A DNA stretch of 64,000 nt, from NCBI RefSeq assembly GCF_019973615.1, contig NZ_AP024238.1:4547989-4611988 (forward strand). Direction: 5' to 3'. The notes beneath the pieces are model-generated. The model did not search any database and had not been told where the DNA came from. It saw nothing but the letters and a program-made list of their open reading frames with translations. Each line of letters begins with the position of its first letter. Position 1 is the first letter of the stretch. The position numbers and the translations under genes were made by a program. Positions 17,409 to 26,166 of this stretch are shown here, piece by piece. This stretch comes from Rhodoferax lithotrophicus (GTDB taxonomy: Bacteria; Pseudomonadota; Gammaproteobacteria; Burkholderiales; Burkholderiaceae_C).

Positions 17409-18527
17409 TTGAATTCAACATCTTCTGCTGCCCTGCCAGACCTGCAAGCCACACGCGTGGCCAAACACTATGGTGCATTTCACGCGGTGGACGACTTGTC
17501 GTTCTCGGTGGCACGCGGCAGCTTCTTTTCCATTCTGGGGCCGTCGGGCTGTGGCAAGACCACCCTGTTGCGCATGATTGCGGGCTTTTTATGCCCCGAC
17601 TCTGGCGACATTCTGATTGGTGGCAAGCCGATGAACGGTGTACCCCCCAACCGGCGCCCCGTCAACATGGTGTTTCAACACCTGGCACTGTTCCCGATGA
17701 TGAGTGTCGGTGACAACGTCGGTTACGGCCTGGCGCGCCGCGGTGTGGCCAAAGACGAGATTCAGCGTCGTGTGGGTGAAATGCTGGAGCGTGTCAGCCT
17801 GCCCGGCGCCCAAAACAAGCGCGTCGACCAGCTCTCGGGCGGCCAAAAGCAGCGCGTGGCGATTGCCCGCAGCCTGGTGCTGGAGCCCACCTTGCTGCTG
17901 CTGGACGAACCCCTGGGCGCACTCGACCTGAAGCTGCGTGAGCACATGAAAATCGAGCTCAAGCAATTACAAGCCGCTTTTGGCACCACCTTTGTCTACA
18001 TCACCCACGATCAGTCAGAGGCCTTGGTGCTGTCAGACCATGTGGCGGTGATGAACGCGGGCCACTTTGAGCAAGTGGGCACCCCCCAAGCGCTGTACTA
18101 CGAACCCCAAACGCCGTTTGTGGCTGGTTTTGTCGGGGCCAACAACCGCATCGCCGGCCACGCCACCGATGTGAACGGCAGCCTGGTCACCGTCACCAGT
18201 GCACAAGGTTTGGTGCTTCCGGCGCGCGCCATGGGCCAAATAACACCTGGTGCTTCGGTTGAGGCGTTTGTACGCCCCGAAGTCGCACGCCTGGCCCGTA
18301 GCTCAAGCGTGTTTGCCAATGCCGGTCTGCCACACTGGCAAGCCACGGTCAATAGCTTGCTGTTTGACGGAGCCAACTCGGCCGTGCTCTTGAACGAGGC
18401 ACAGTCCCACACCGAATTCCGCATCGCCTTGCCACAAACCGGCGAGTTTGCCGACCTGGCGGTGGGTGAAACGGTGGCGTTTGGATTTGATCCACAACGC
18501 GCCGTGTGTTTTGCCGCACAAGCATGA
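17409..18527 (+). CDS. ABC transporter ATP-binding protein (PotA-like)
   Basis: This is a 372-residue ATPase subunit. Walker A is GPSGCGKTT, the Q-loop is MVFQHLALFP, the ABC signature is LSGGQKQR, Walker B with D-loop is LLLLDEPLGALD, and the switch His is YITHDQSEAL. A TOBE regulatory domain occupies the last ~120 residues (EAFVRPEVARL). The start appears to be TTG, as no ATG or GTG lies at the proper position. The stop overlaps the next start (ATGA), giving translational coupling to the first permease. Confidence 0.9.
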   Translation: MNSTSSAALPDLQATRVAKHYGAFHAVDDLSFSVARGSFFSILGPSGCGKTTLLRMIAGFLCPDSGDILIGGKPMNGVPPNRRPVNMVFQHLALFPMMSVGDNVGYGLARRGVAKDEIQRRVGEMLERVSLPGAQNKRVDQLSGGQKQRVAIARSLVLEPTLLLLDEPLGALDLKLREHMKIELKQLQAAFGTTFVYITHDQSEALVLSDHVAVMNAGHFEQVGTPQALYYEPQTPFVAGFVGANNRIAGHATDVNGSLVTVTSAQGLVLPARAMGQITPGASVEAFVRPEVARLARSSSVFANAGLPHWQATVNSLLFDGANSAVLLNEAQSHTEFRIALPQTGEFADLAVGETVAFGFDPQRAVCFAAQA

Positions 18528-19387
18528 AAACCCAGGCTCGCTTGATGCTCCTGTTGCTGCTGGCTCCAGCACTGCTGTGGCTGATCGGCCTGATCGTGTT
18601 GCCGCATGTGGAGCTGAGCATTTTGTCGCTGCGCGCGCGCGTGGCCCCGCGTGTCTACGAGCCCAGCTTGGCGCAATTCCGCACGTTTTATGAAGAGCCG
18701 CTGTACTGGCACACCTTCATGCGCACGGCGCTGATGTCCATCCTGGCCACGGGTATCACCCTGCTGATGGCGTTTCCCATCGCCTGGACGATTGCCAAGC
18801 TGGTGCGCGGAAAGTCCAAATCCATGCTGTTTGTCATGTGCCTGATCCCATTCTGGGTCAGTGAAACGGTGCGCACCCTGGGCTGGATGATTTTGCTGCG
18901 TGAATCCGGCGTATTGCCCGCCTTCCTGGTCTGGCTGGGGGTCACGCCCGCACCGGTGGAAATGCTCTACCACGATGCCACCATCCTGGTCGGGCTGGTC
19001 TACACCTCGATGTTGTTCATGGTCATCCCGCTGATCAGTGCGCTGGAGAGTCTGGACGACTCGCTGATCGAAGCCGCTTACGACCTGGGCGGCAACGGCT
19101 GGTCGATCCTGCGCCAAATCGTCATTCCACACGCTGCCCCCGGCATTGTGGCGGGCTGTATTGTGGTGTTTATGCTGACCCTGGGCAACTACCTGACCCC
19201 CACGCTCTTGGGCGGTAAAAACTCGCAGTGGTTCACCGAACAAATTTACACCCAGTTCATCACCCGCTTCAACTGGGAGCAGGGCGCGGCGTTTGGCTTC
19301 TTGCTGCTGGGCTTGAGCACCGCCATCGTCTGGGCTGGCCTGCGCTTAAGTGGTCAAAAATTTGGCGAAGTGATGCAACGATCATGA
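18524..19387 (+). CDS. ABC transporter permease (PotB-like)
   Basis: This 287-residue inner-membrane subunit has about six membrane segments and the EAA coupling loop EAAYDLGGNGWSILRQIVIP that docks onto the ATPase. The start ATG overlaps the ATPase stop as ATGA. The C-terminus has GFLLLGLSTAIVWAG. It forms the translocation channel with the PotC-like subunit encoded next. Confidence 0.88.
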   Translation: MKTQARLMLLLLLAPALLWLIGLIVLPHVELSILSLRARVAPRVYEPSLAQFRTFYEEPLYWHTFMRTALMSILATGITLLMAFPIAWTIAKLVRGKSKSMLFVMCLIPFWVSETVRTLGWMILLRESGVLPAFLVWLGVTPAPVEMLYHDATILVGLVYTSMLFMVIPLISALESLDDSLIEAAYDLGGNGWSILRQIVIPHAAPGIVAGCIVVFMLTLGNYLTPTLLGGKNSQWFTEQIYTQFITRFNWEQGAAFGFLLLGLSTAIVWAGLRLSGQKFGEVMQRS

Positions 19388-19399
19388 AGACCGCTTTGA

Positions 19400-19465
19400 T
19401 TGCTATTCAATTGATAGCTGTTTGCGCTTGCAAATACTGCACCAGAGGCCAATTTGGCTTAAAAA
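19400..19465 (+). repeat. Interspersed repeat, copy C (between two permease genes)
   Basis: TTGCTATTCAATTGATAGCTG-TTTGCGCTTGC..ACCAGAGGCCAATTTGG is a nearly full-length copy. It separates permease genes that are usually adjacent or overlapping, so it appears inserted into the operon. Confidence 0.75.
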
Positions 19466-19481
19466 TTGGGAGAAACATCCC

Positions 19482-20354
19482 ATGATTGCCTCGTTGCCTC
19501 GCCCGCTGTGGTTACGCGCCAGCACCGTGGTGTATGGCGTGGCGTTTTTTGCCTTCCTGTTCCTGCCACTGCTCATCGTGGCGGTGTTTGCCTTCAACGA
19601 TGCGCCCTACCCAGCCCCACCCTGGCGCGGTTTCACGCTGGACTGGTTTCTGGGCCACGACGGCTCAGGCCGCACCGGCTTGTTTGCCGACAGTGCCATG
19701 CTGGGCAGCCTGTGGACCAGCGTCATCGTGGCCTGCTGGGTCACGCTGCTGTCGGTGCTGGTCGGCACGGCCAATGCGTTTCTGATCGAGCGCACCCAGT
19801 TTCACGGCAAGCAGGCCCTGAGCTTGTTGATGCTGGCCCCGCTGGTGATTCCGGGGGTGATTCTGGGCATCTCGATCTTGGCCTTTGCCAGCCGCATTGC
19901 CAACCTGGCCGATGACCTGTGGGGGCTGGAGCTGGAGTTTTTGCGCCCCGGCTTGCCGCTGGTGGTGCTGGGGCAGTTCTCGTACATCGTCTCGATTGCC
20001 ACGCTGACCATCACCGCCCGCCTGAAACGCTTCGATGTCACGCTGGAAGAAGCCGCCTACAACCTGGGGGCCTCCCGCGCCGCCGTGCTCTGGACCATCA
20101 CCCTGCCCTACCTGAAACCGGCGCTGATCGGCTCGGCCGCCATCTCGTTCCTGATGAGTTTTGAGAACTTCAACACCACGCTGATGCTGGTAGGCTCGGA
20201 CTCACCGCTCACCGTGATGATGTATGGCCGCATGCGCGAAGGCGCCACCCCGGTGCTCAATGCGGTCAGCCTGCTGCTGATGGTGGCCTCCGCCGTGCTG
20301 GCGTTGACCATGATGCGGGGGCCAAAAGCCGGCGAGCCTGACCACGCAAACTGA
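19482..20354 (+). CDS. ABC transporter permease (PotC-like)
   Basis: This 290-residue inner-membrane subunit starts MIASLPRPLWLRAS. It has six predicted segments and the coupling motif EEAAYNLGASRAAVLWTITLP. SFENFNTTLMLVGSDSPLTVMMYG is the C-terminal conserved region of this family. It is the last gene of the transporter operon. The intergenic 94 bp before it contains repeat copy C, and the in-frame upstream extension that reads through the repeat is not accepted. Confidence 0.88.
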   Translation: MIASLPRPLWLRASTVVYGVAFFAFLFLPLLIVAVFAFNDAPYPAPPWRGFTLDWFLGHDGSGRTGLFADSAMLGSLWTSVIVACWVTLLSVLVGTANAFLIERTQFHGKQALSLLMLAPLVIPGVILGISILAFASRIANLADDLWGLELEFLRPGLPLVVLGQFSYIVSIATLTITARLKRFDVTLEEAAYNLGASRAAVLWTITLPYLKPALIGSAAISFLMSFENFNTTLMLVGSDSPLTVMMYGRMREGATPVLNAVSLLLMVASAVLALTMMRGPKAGEPDHAN

Positions 20355-20542
20355 CAGAGAATTGGACACTTCGCTCCTGCAAGATGTCAGTGGTTGACGA
20401 GGATTCAGAGAGAACTTATTCCGTTTTCAGCTTATTTGCGCCTGAGCACAAAGCTTAAAACACTGCGTACACAGATGCTGTACGCTTTGATATGCAATGG
20501 ATTGGGGCTTTGCTGAACGCACAGCAAAGCCATTCACACAAG

Positions 20543-20986
20543 CTATTTGGCAGCCGTCGTGGTCTCTTGTGCTTTCCGATCAACGATCACAGAGCTACCC
20601 ATTTGCACCGGCAAAGCATCAGGATAGTTGTAGCCAGTACCCTTGTTGTGGTCAATGATGGCCCCAATACCACCTCCAAAGACAATATTGCCCCACATGC
20701 TGCCTGCAGCTCTGGAAATGGCCTTGAGCAAACCATCTTTTTCGCCGTCTTTTTTGCATTCAACCGTCAAGTCTTCGGATGAACGGCGGACATTGATAAA
20801 ACTCGGAGTGATCGCCTCCCACGTTCCTTTGTCGTTTTGAAGCGTGCACTTCACACCTTCGACACTTTTAGCATCGTCACCTTTGGCGGTGAGTGACAGT
20901 TGTTGCATGTCACTGCCAGTTATCGAAGCACAACCTGTGGTCAGAGCGATGAGTATTCCAAGAATTGTCAATTTAAAGTTATGCAC
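20543..20986 (-). CDS. Small lipoprotein of unknown function
   Basis: This protein of about 147 residues has a GTG start preceded by AAGGA at good spacing. The signal peptide HNFKLTILGILIALTTGC has a TTGC lipobox-like site (lipidated Cys19). The mature part contains two cysteines in GVKCTLQNDKG and LTVECKKDGEKDG, then a glycine-rich hydrophobic stretch (WGNIVFGGGIGAIID) seen in proteins that associate with membranes. It ends in VIVDRKAQET. A longer upstream reading frame exists but lacks a signal. Confidence 0.6.
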   Translation of the reverse strand: MHNFKLTILGILIALTTGCASITGSDMQQLSLTAKGDDAKSVEGVKCTLQNDKGTWEAITPSFINVRRSSEDLTVECKKDGEKDGLLKAISRAAGSMWGNIVFGGGIGAIIDHNKGTGYNYPDALPVQMGSSVIVDRKAQETTTAAK

Positions 20987-21440
20987 AAATTTCCTTTTTG
21001 AGTTTTTGATGACCGCTTTTGGCGATAGTGAGATCGCCAGGAAGCTCAAAAATGTGCGCCATGGCGATGATTTGACGATATCGGAACAGAAATTAGCCCA
21101 TGGTTTTAATTGAGCACGTCTGATCACAAACATCTGTGAATCTGGTTTGATTGTCGTAGGCTAATAAAGCATCAAGGTATCCCCCATTTGGGGGATTTTT
21201 TGAGTTGAAACGATATTTTTGACGCTGCCTGCGGCTTTGTGCCTAGGAGACTATCGGACTCAATACCCCAGGCTTCCGTTCTTAAGCAGCACAACCACAT
21301 AGCTCATTCCATTTTTAAATCATTGGTGTCCAAGCACGAAACCACAGGCCGTGCCAAACCAAGCCTGGTCGGATACGGCTCACCGATGTGGGTCTGAAAG
21401 TGGATACCACGACTGGGTGCAGAACCAAACCGGAGAGCAC
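20987..21440. other. 454-bp gene-free stretch
   Basis: It holds the lipoprotein promoter region, a clear rightward terminator hairpin (21179-21202) and about 240 bp of unassigned sequence with no convincing reading frame on either strand. There is no tRNA-like fold or mobile element that I can recognise. The terminator hints at a short rightward transcript. Confidence 0.6.
21179..21202 (+). terminator. Rho-independent terminator with no obvious upstream gene
   Basis: ATCCCCC-attt-GGGGGAT-TTTTT is a textbook rightward terminator. All genes within 400 bp on either side read leftward (the lipoprotein ends at 20543; the AIM24-like gene starts at 22256). It therefore terminates either an unseen small RNA or antisense transcription over the lipoprotein gene. 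Confidence 0.75.
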
Positions 21441-22256
21441 TCAGTCATCATTCCCTCCCACCAGACCACCCAACAAGCTGCCGCCCAGCACACCACCACC
21501 CAGCAATGAACTCTGCTCGGCAGAACGGCCGCCCGCAGCGGGTGCGGACAAGAGGATGCGATTGGCCAGGCGCGACAGTGGCAGCGACTGCAACCAGACC
21601 TTGCCAGGCCCGCTCATGGTGGCAAAAAACAGCCCTTCGCCGCCAAACAGGGCCGACTTGATCTTGCCCACGTACTGAATGTCAAAGTCCACGCTGGGCT
21701 GGTAGGCCACCACACAGCCGGTGTCCACCCGCAAGACTTCGCCAGGAGCCAGCGTGCGCTCCATCAGCGTGCCACCGGCGTGCACAAAAGCCAGGCCATC
21801 ACCTTCGAGCTTTTGCATGATGAAGCCCTCACCACCAAACAAACCCACGCCCAGCTTTTTCTGAAAGGCAATGCCCAGTGACACGCCTTTGGCGGCACAC
21901 AAAAATGAATCTTTCTGGCACAGCAGTGTGCCGCCCAGGGTGCTCAAATCCATCGGGATGATCTTGCCTGGGTAAGGTGCGGCAAAAGCCACCCGCTGCT
22001 TGCTTGATCCGGCGTTCTGGAAAACGGTGGTGAACATGTTTTCACCGGTCATCAGGCGCTTGCCTGCGCCCATGAGCTTGCCAAAGAAGCCGCCCTGCTG
22101 TGAGCCGTCGCCAAACACCGTGTCCATTTGAATACCCGCCTGCATGTACATCATGGCACCCGCCTCACCCACGGCGGCTTCGCCAGGGTCAAGCTCGACC
22201 TCCACATACTGCATCTCGGTGCCAAAAATCTCGTAATCCACCACATCCATTGCCAT
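21441..22256 (-). CDS. AIM24/TIGR00266 family protein
   Basis: This 271-residue beta-rich protein has a conserved family order: EYEIFG-like opening (VDYEIFGTEMQYVEVELDPGE), EAGAMMYM, FQNAGSSKQRVAFAAPYPGKI, a Cys-containing LLCQKDSFLCAA and LFGGEGFIMQKLEGDG. The C-terminal tail is glycine-rich. Relatives are widespread and uncharacterised in bacteria; the yeast homologue AIM24 is mitochondrial. A good AGGAG precedes the ATG. It is divergent from cdd. Confidence 0.85.
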   Translation of the reverse strand: MAMDVVDYEIFGTEMQYVEVELDPGEAAVGEAGAMMYMQAGIQMDTVFGDGSQQGGFFGKLMGAGKRLMTGENMFTTVFQNAGSSKQRVAFAAPYPGKIIPMDLSTLGGTLLCQKDSFLCAAKGVSLGIAFQKKLGVGLFGGEGFIMQKLEGDGLAFVHAGGTLMERTLAPGEVLRVDTGCVVAYQPSVDFDIQYVGKIKSALFGGEGLFFATMSGPGKVWLQSLPLSRLANRILLSAPAAGGRSAEQSSLLGGGVLGGSLLGGLVGGNDD

Positions 22257-22345
22257 TGTTTACTCCTGATAAATCACGCAAGCCGTGCGCATGCAGAGGC
22301 AACGATAGCAAATATCAGGATCAGCTTCGCGGTAAAGTGCAAGCC

Positions 22346-22783
22346 ATGAGCACCTTCACCCTCACCGAGCCCCAGCAACAAGCCTTGTTACACGCGGCCC
22401 GCAGCGCCCAGCGCCAGGCCTACGCACCTTATTCCCACTACCCCGTTGGTGCCGCCGTGCTGGACGACCAGGGTCGCATCCACGCCGGTTGCAACGTCGA
22501 AAACGCCGCCTACCCTGAAGGCCTGTGTGCCGAAGCCTCGGCCTTGGCGGCCATGGTGCTGGCCGGCAGCACCCGTGCACTGGCGGTGCTGGTGGTTGGC
22601 CAGGGCGGCCAAAACAACAGCGCCTGGACCACACCCTGCGGCGGTTGCCGCCAGAAATTGCGCGAATTTGGCGCACCCGATATGCCGATCCTGAGCGCCA
22701 ACGACACCACCCTGGGGCCGCGCTACACCTTGAGCGCCCTGTTGCCCGAGAGCTTTGGGCCGGAGCATCTGGGCAACACATGA
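22346..22783 (+). CDS. cdd: Cytidine deaminase
   Basis: This 145-residue zinc enzyme converts cytidine and deoxycytidine to uridine and deoxyuridine. The substrate loop is YAPYSHYPVGAAVL and NVENAAYPEG. The zinc site and proton shuttle lie in GLCAEASAL (Cys and Glu), with the second cysteine pair in TPCGGCRQKLRE. Length matches the homotetrameric class. It is the first gene of the nucleoside salvage operon cdd-PNP-deoC-deoA. Confidence 0.93.
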   Translation: MSTFTLTEPQQQALLHAARSAQRQAYAPYSHYPVGAAVLDDQGRIHAGCNVENAAYPEGLCAEASALAAMVLAGSTRALAVLVVGQGGQNNSAWTTPCGGCRQKLREFGAPDMPILSANDTTLGPRYTLSALLPESFGPEHLGNT

Positions 22784-22841
22784 ACACTCGGCCACACCAG
22801 CCTCTGGGGGGCTTGCGCCGGAACAACCACAGGGATCACCC

Positions 22842-23648
22842 ATGAACAACATCCTTGATGCAATTCAAACCATCACCCAACGTGCCGCCCATCTGCAACC
22901 CCGCATCGCCGTGGTGCTGGGCTCCGGCTGGGGCGGTTTGACGGATCACATCACCGGGGCGATCCAGATTCCCTACAGCGACTTGCCCGGGTTTCCGCAG
23001 CCTACGGTGGCCGGTCACAGCGCCATGCTCTGGCTGGGCCACATCGGCAAGCAAGCGGTGGCAGTGATGAGCGGGCGCAAGCATGGTTATGAAACCGGTG
23101 CGGTCGACGGCATGGCCGAGCCTTTGCGGGTGTTAAAAGGCCTGGGTTGCCACACGCTGGTGCAAACCAACGCGGCGGGCAGCCTGCGCACCGACATGCC
23201 GCCGCAGAGTCTGATGCTGATCAGCGACCACCTGAACCTGCCGCAACGCTCACCCCTGGTGGGCCTTACCGGGTCGGAGCGTTTTGTCAATATGGTGGAT
23301 GCCTATGATTCAGAGCTAAAACACCTTGCAGTGCAGGTAGCACAAGCGCAAGGCGCTATGCTTTTTGAAGGCGTGTATGCCTGGTTTCTGGGACCGCAGT
23401 TTGAGACTCCGGCTGAAATCCGCATGGCCCGGCTGCTGGGTGCGGACGCGGTGGGCATGAGCACCGTACCTGAAACCATTCTGGCGCGTTACCTGGGGCT
23501 GCGCGTGCTGGCCTTGTCGTTCATCACCAACCTGGGGGCGGGCATGTCGGCTGAGCAACTGAGCCATGCCCACACCTTGAGTCAGGCTCAGGAAGGCAGT
23601 GCCAAGGCGAGCCGGTTGTTGGCTGACATCATTGGTCAGCTGCCATGA
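22842..23648 (+). CDS. Purine nucleoside phosphorylase
   Basis: This 268-residue protein of the trimeric PNP/MTAP family phosphorolyses purine (deoxy)nucleosides to base and (deoxy)ribose-1-phosphate. Phosphate-binding VVLGSGWGGLTDHI, GHSAMLWLG, the MSGRKHGYE loop, QTNAAGSLR and base-pocket FETPAEIRMARLLGADAVGMSTVPE are all present. Codons 157-176 read through sequence resembling the interspersed repeat (ACAAGCGCAAGGCGCTATG), giving locally AT-rich codons in otherwise GC-rich DNA. It follows cdd by 58 bp. Confidence 0.93.
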   Translation: MNNILDAIQTITQRAAHLQPRIAVVLGSGWGGLTDHITGAIQIPYSDLPGFPQPTVAGHSAMLWLGHIGKQAVAVMSGRKHGYETGAVDGMAEPLRVLKGLGCHTLVQTNAAGSLRTDMPPQSLMLISDHLNLPQRSPLVGLTGSERFVNMVDAYDSELKHLAVQVAQAQGAMLFEGVYAWFLGPQFETPAEIRMARLLGADAVGMSTVPETILARYLGLRVLALSFITNLGAGMSAEQLSHAHTLSQAQEGSAKASRLLADIIGQLP

Positions 23649-23708
23649 GCACGCTAAACAAAACGGCAAGTCAATCCAAGGTTTGTTGGTACGCCGTGCG
23701 CGGCAACC

Positions 23709-23762
23709 GGTATGGGCAGCCCCCTCATACTGGAGTACCAGAAATCGGGGGCTGCCCATACC
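23709..23762. repeat. 16-bp perfect inverted repeat (large hairpin) between PNP and deoC
   Basis: Left arm GGTATGGGCAGCCCCC (23709-23724) and right arm GGGGGCTGCCCATACC (23747-23762) are exactly complementary, with a 22-nt loop. There is no T-run, so it is not a classical terminator. It sits in a 256-bp gap in an otherwise tight operon. Confidence 0.8.
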
Positions 23763-23904
23763 AATTGCCACGCAAGATAGTGGACGGGCGAGCATTTTCA
23801 AGAGGTGGGACTTACCTTTTTAACCCACAAACGCCAGCCGCTGTGCGGGTCATTCCAAGAATGCAACCATTTGCAAATGCCCTTACTTTTGCTTCAATAC
23901 CGCC

Positions 23905-24711
23905 ATGAACACCTCTTCCAACACCACACCTACCTGGTCACATGACCTGATCAGCAGCGCCCGCATCGCCCTGGCCTGCCTGGATCTCACCAGCCTGAAC
24001 GACGCTGACACCGAAGCCGACATTGCCCAACTCTGCCAACGCGCCCAAAGCCCGTTTGGCCCCACCGCCGCCGTCTGTGTCTGGCCCCGGCTGGCCGCCT
24101 TTGCCCGTGCGCAGTTGCCGCCGCACATTGCCGTGGCTGCCGTGGCCAACTTTCCGTATGGCAACGCGGATGTGGACGCAGCAATGCGCGACACCGTGCA
24201 GATTGTGCAAGCCGGGGCCCAAGAGGTGGACGTGGTGCTGCCCTACAAGGCCCTGATGGCTGGTGATGAAGCGGCGGTCACCACACTGCTTGTGGCCGTG
24301 CGCCAAGCCTGCCCCGGCCTGGTGCTGAAGGTGATTCTGGAAACCGGAGAACTCCAAACCCCCGAGCTGATTCAACGCGCCAGCCAACTGGCATTGGATG
24401 CGGGTGCCGACTTTCTGAAAACCAGCACCGGCAAAACCGCCACCCACGCCACGCCCGAGGCGGCGCACATCATGCTGGCCGCCATCACGGCCCACCCCAG
24501 CGCCCAAAAATATGCAGGGTTTAAGGCCTCAGGCGGCATCAAGACAGCGCAGGAAGCTATCATTTATGAAGCACTCACACAACATTACCTGGGCGCGGCA
24601 GCCTTGACTGCCAAACGCTTTCGCCTTGGTGCCAGCAGCCTGCTTGCCAACCTTGAGGCGGTGCTGGGTGAGCTTGACGACGAAAGCCCCACCCAGCCTG
24701 GCGGCTACTGA
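23905..24711 (+). CDS. deoC: Deoxyribose-phosphate aldolase
   Basis: This 268-residue class I aldolase splits 2-deoxyribose-5-phosphate into acetaldehyde and glyceraldehyde-3-phosphate. The Schiff-base lysine is in ADFLKTSTGKTA and the proton-relay lysine in YAGFKASGGIKT. AVANFPYGN and EVDVVLPYKAL are further signatures. Codons around 24551-24580 (QEAIIYEALT) use AT-rich synonyms over a fragment matching the interspersed repeat. Its neighbours supply deoxyribose-phosphate from nucleosides. Confidence 0.94.
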   Translation: MNTSSNTTPTWSHDLISSARIALACLDLTSLNDADTEADIAQLCQRAQSPFGPTAAVCVWPRLAAFARAQLPPHIAVAAVANFPYGNADVDAAMRDTVQIVQAGAQEVDVVLPYKALMAGDEAAVTTLLVAVRQACPGLVLKVILETGELQTPELIQRASQLALDAGADFLKTSTGKTATHATPEAAHIMLAAITAHPSAQKYAGFKASGGIKTAQEAIIYEALTQHYLGAAALTAKRFRLGASSLLANLEAVLGELDDESPTQPGGY

Positions 24712-24783
24712 CCCACCCCTTGCAACCCGGCAGCCCAGCCATGTCGCAGGCTGGCAGCGCCCCCACACCAACCCAAACACACC

Positions 24784-26112
24784 ATGCTCGCTCAAGAAAT
24801 TATCCGCATCAAACGCGACGGCCACACGCTCTCGCCCATACACATTGACCACTTTGTGCGGGGGCTGGTCGACGGCTCGTGGAGCGAAGGCCAGGCCGCC
24901 GCGCTGGCCATGGCGATGTTCCTCAAAGGCATGAGCCGAGATGAGACCGTGGCCCTGACGCAGGCCATGACCCACTCCGGCCTGGTCATGGACTGGTCTG
25001 GTTCCCGGCTGGACGGCCCGATTCTGGACAAACATTCCACCGGCGGGGTCGGTGACAAGCTCAGCCTGATGCTGGCCCCCATCGTGGCGGCCTGCGGCGG
25101 CATCGTGCCGATGATCTCGGGTCGCGGCCTGGGCCACACCGGCGGCACGCTCGACAAGCTGGGCAGCATTCCCGGCTACCAATGCACGCCCGACGTGGCG
25201 ACCCTGCACCAGGCCCTGCAAAGCGCGGGCTGCGCCATCATCGGCCAGACCGCCGAGCTGGCCCCGGCAGACCGCCGCCTGTACGCCATCCGCGACGTGA
25301 CCGCCACGGTGGAATCCGTGCCGCTGATCACCGCCAGCATCCTGTCGAAAAAACTCGCTGCCGGGCTGCAAGGCCTGGTGATGGACGTGAAGGTTGGCAA
25401 CGGCGCGTTTGCCGACTCGATGGACATGGCCAGCACCCTGGCCGAATCGCTGGTGCAGGTGGCCAACGGGGCCGGCCTGCCCACCCGCGCCTGGCTGACC
25501 GACATGAACCAGGTGCTGGGCCATGCCTGCGGCAACGCGCTGGAGGTCATGGAAGCGGTGGACTTTTTGAAAGGTGATGCCACCGACCTGCGCCAAAGCA
25601 TCGCCACCCTGCGCCTGAGCGCCGAATTGCTGCTGATGGGTGGCCTGGCCGCCAACGAGGCCGAGGCACTTCAAAAAGCAGAGCAATCTGTGACCAGCGG
25701 ACGAGCGCTGGAGCAGTTTTCCCGCATGGTGAGTGCACTCGGCGGCCCGGCTGACTTTGCCGAGCGCCCCAGCCACTACCTGCCGCACGCCCCGGTGCAA
25801 TTGCCGGTGACCGCGCCACGCAACGGCTGGGTCAGCGGCATGGCGACCCGCGACATTGGCCTGGCGGTGGTGGAACTCGGCGGCGGGCGGCGCAAAGCCA
25901 GCGACCCCATTGATGCCAGCGTCGGCTTCACCCAGTTTGCCCACATCGGCCAGCAAGTGCACACCGGTGACGTGCTGGCGCTGGTGCATGCAGCCGATGA
26001 AGCCAGCGCCGAACGCGCGCGGCAGACGCTGCTGGCGTGCATCCAGCTTGGGGAGCAGCCCAGCGCGATGACACCGGTGATGGTGCGACGCATTCTCTCA
26101 AATGATGCGTAA
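24784..26112 (+). CDS. deoA: Thymidine phosphorylase
   Basis: This 442-residue enzyme releases thymine and deoxyribose-1-phosphate from thymidine. The phosphate-binding signature LDKHSTGGVGDKLSL and the pyrimidine phosphorylase signature MISGRGLGHTGGTLDKL are intact. The C-terminal alpha/beta domain includes RDIGLAVVELGGGR. It is the last gene of the salvage operon. The deoxyribose-1-phosphate would need a phosphopentomutase (deoB), which is not in this window. Confidence 0.95.
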   Translation: MLAQEIIRIKRDGHTLSPIHIDHFVRGLVDGSWSEGQAAALAMAMFLKGMSRDETVALTQAMTHSGLVMDWSGSRLDGPILDKHSTGGVGDKLSLMLAPIVAACGGIVPMISGRGLGHTGGTLDKLGSIPGYQCTPDVATLHQALQSAGCAIIGQTAELAPADRRLYAIRDVTATVESVPLITASILSKKLAAGLQGLVMDVKVGNGAFADSMDMASTLAESLVQVANGAGLPTRAWLTDMNQVLGHACGNALEVMEAVDFLKGDATDLRQSIATLRLSAELLLMGGLAANEAEALQKAEQSVTSGRALEQFSRMVSALGGPADFAERPSHYLPHAPVQLPVTAPRNGWVSGMATRDIGLAVVELGGGRRKASDPIDASVGFTQFAHIGQQVHTGDVLALVHAADEASAERARQTLLACIQLGEQPSAMTPVMVRRILSNDA

Positions 26113-26153
26113 AACAGGGCTGTAGCGCCTGTCCATACTGCGCCAATAGCTAC
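26111..26153 (-). repeat. Interspersed repeat, copy D (after deoA)
   Basis: On the minus strand this reads GTAGCTATTGGCGCAGTATGGACAGGCGCTACAGCCCTGTTTT, matching copy F over the TAGCT..GCGC..ACAGG..CTACAGCC frame. It lies between the convergent deoA and binding-protein genes. Confidence 0.6.
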
Positions 26154-26166
26154 AAAATAAAGAGCA

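Noticed and set aside
23709..23762. Rho-independent terminator after PNP
   Set aside because: There is no T-run on either strand after the stem, so it is listed as an inverted repeat instead.
24529..25989. 486-codon open frame antisense to deoA
   Set aside because: It lies fully under a well-supported thymidine phosphorylase gene. Long antisense frames arise from GC-biased third positions, and its translation is His/Arg/Gly-rich with no domain.
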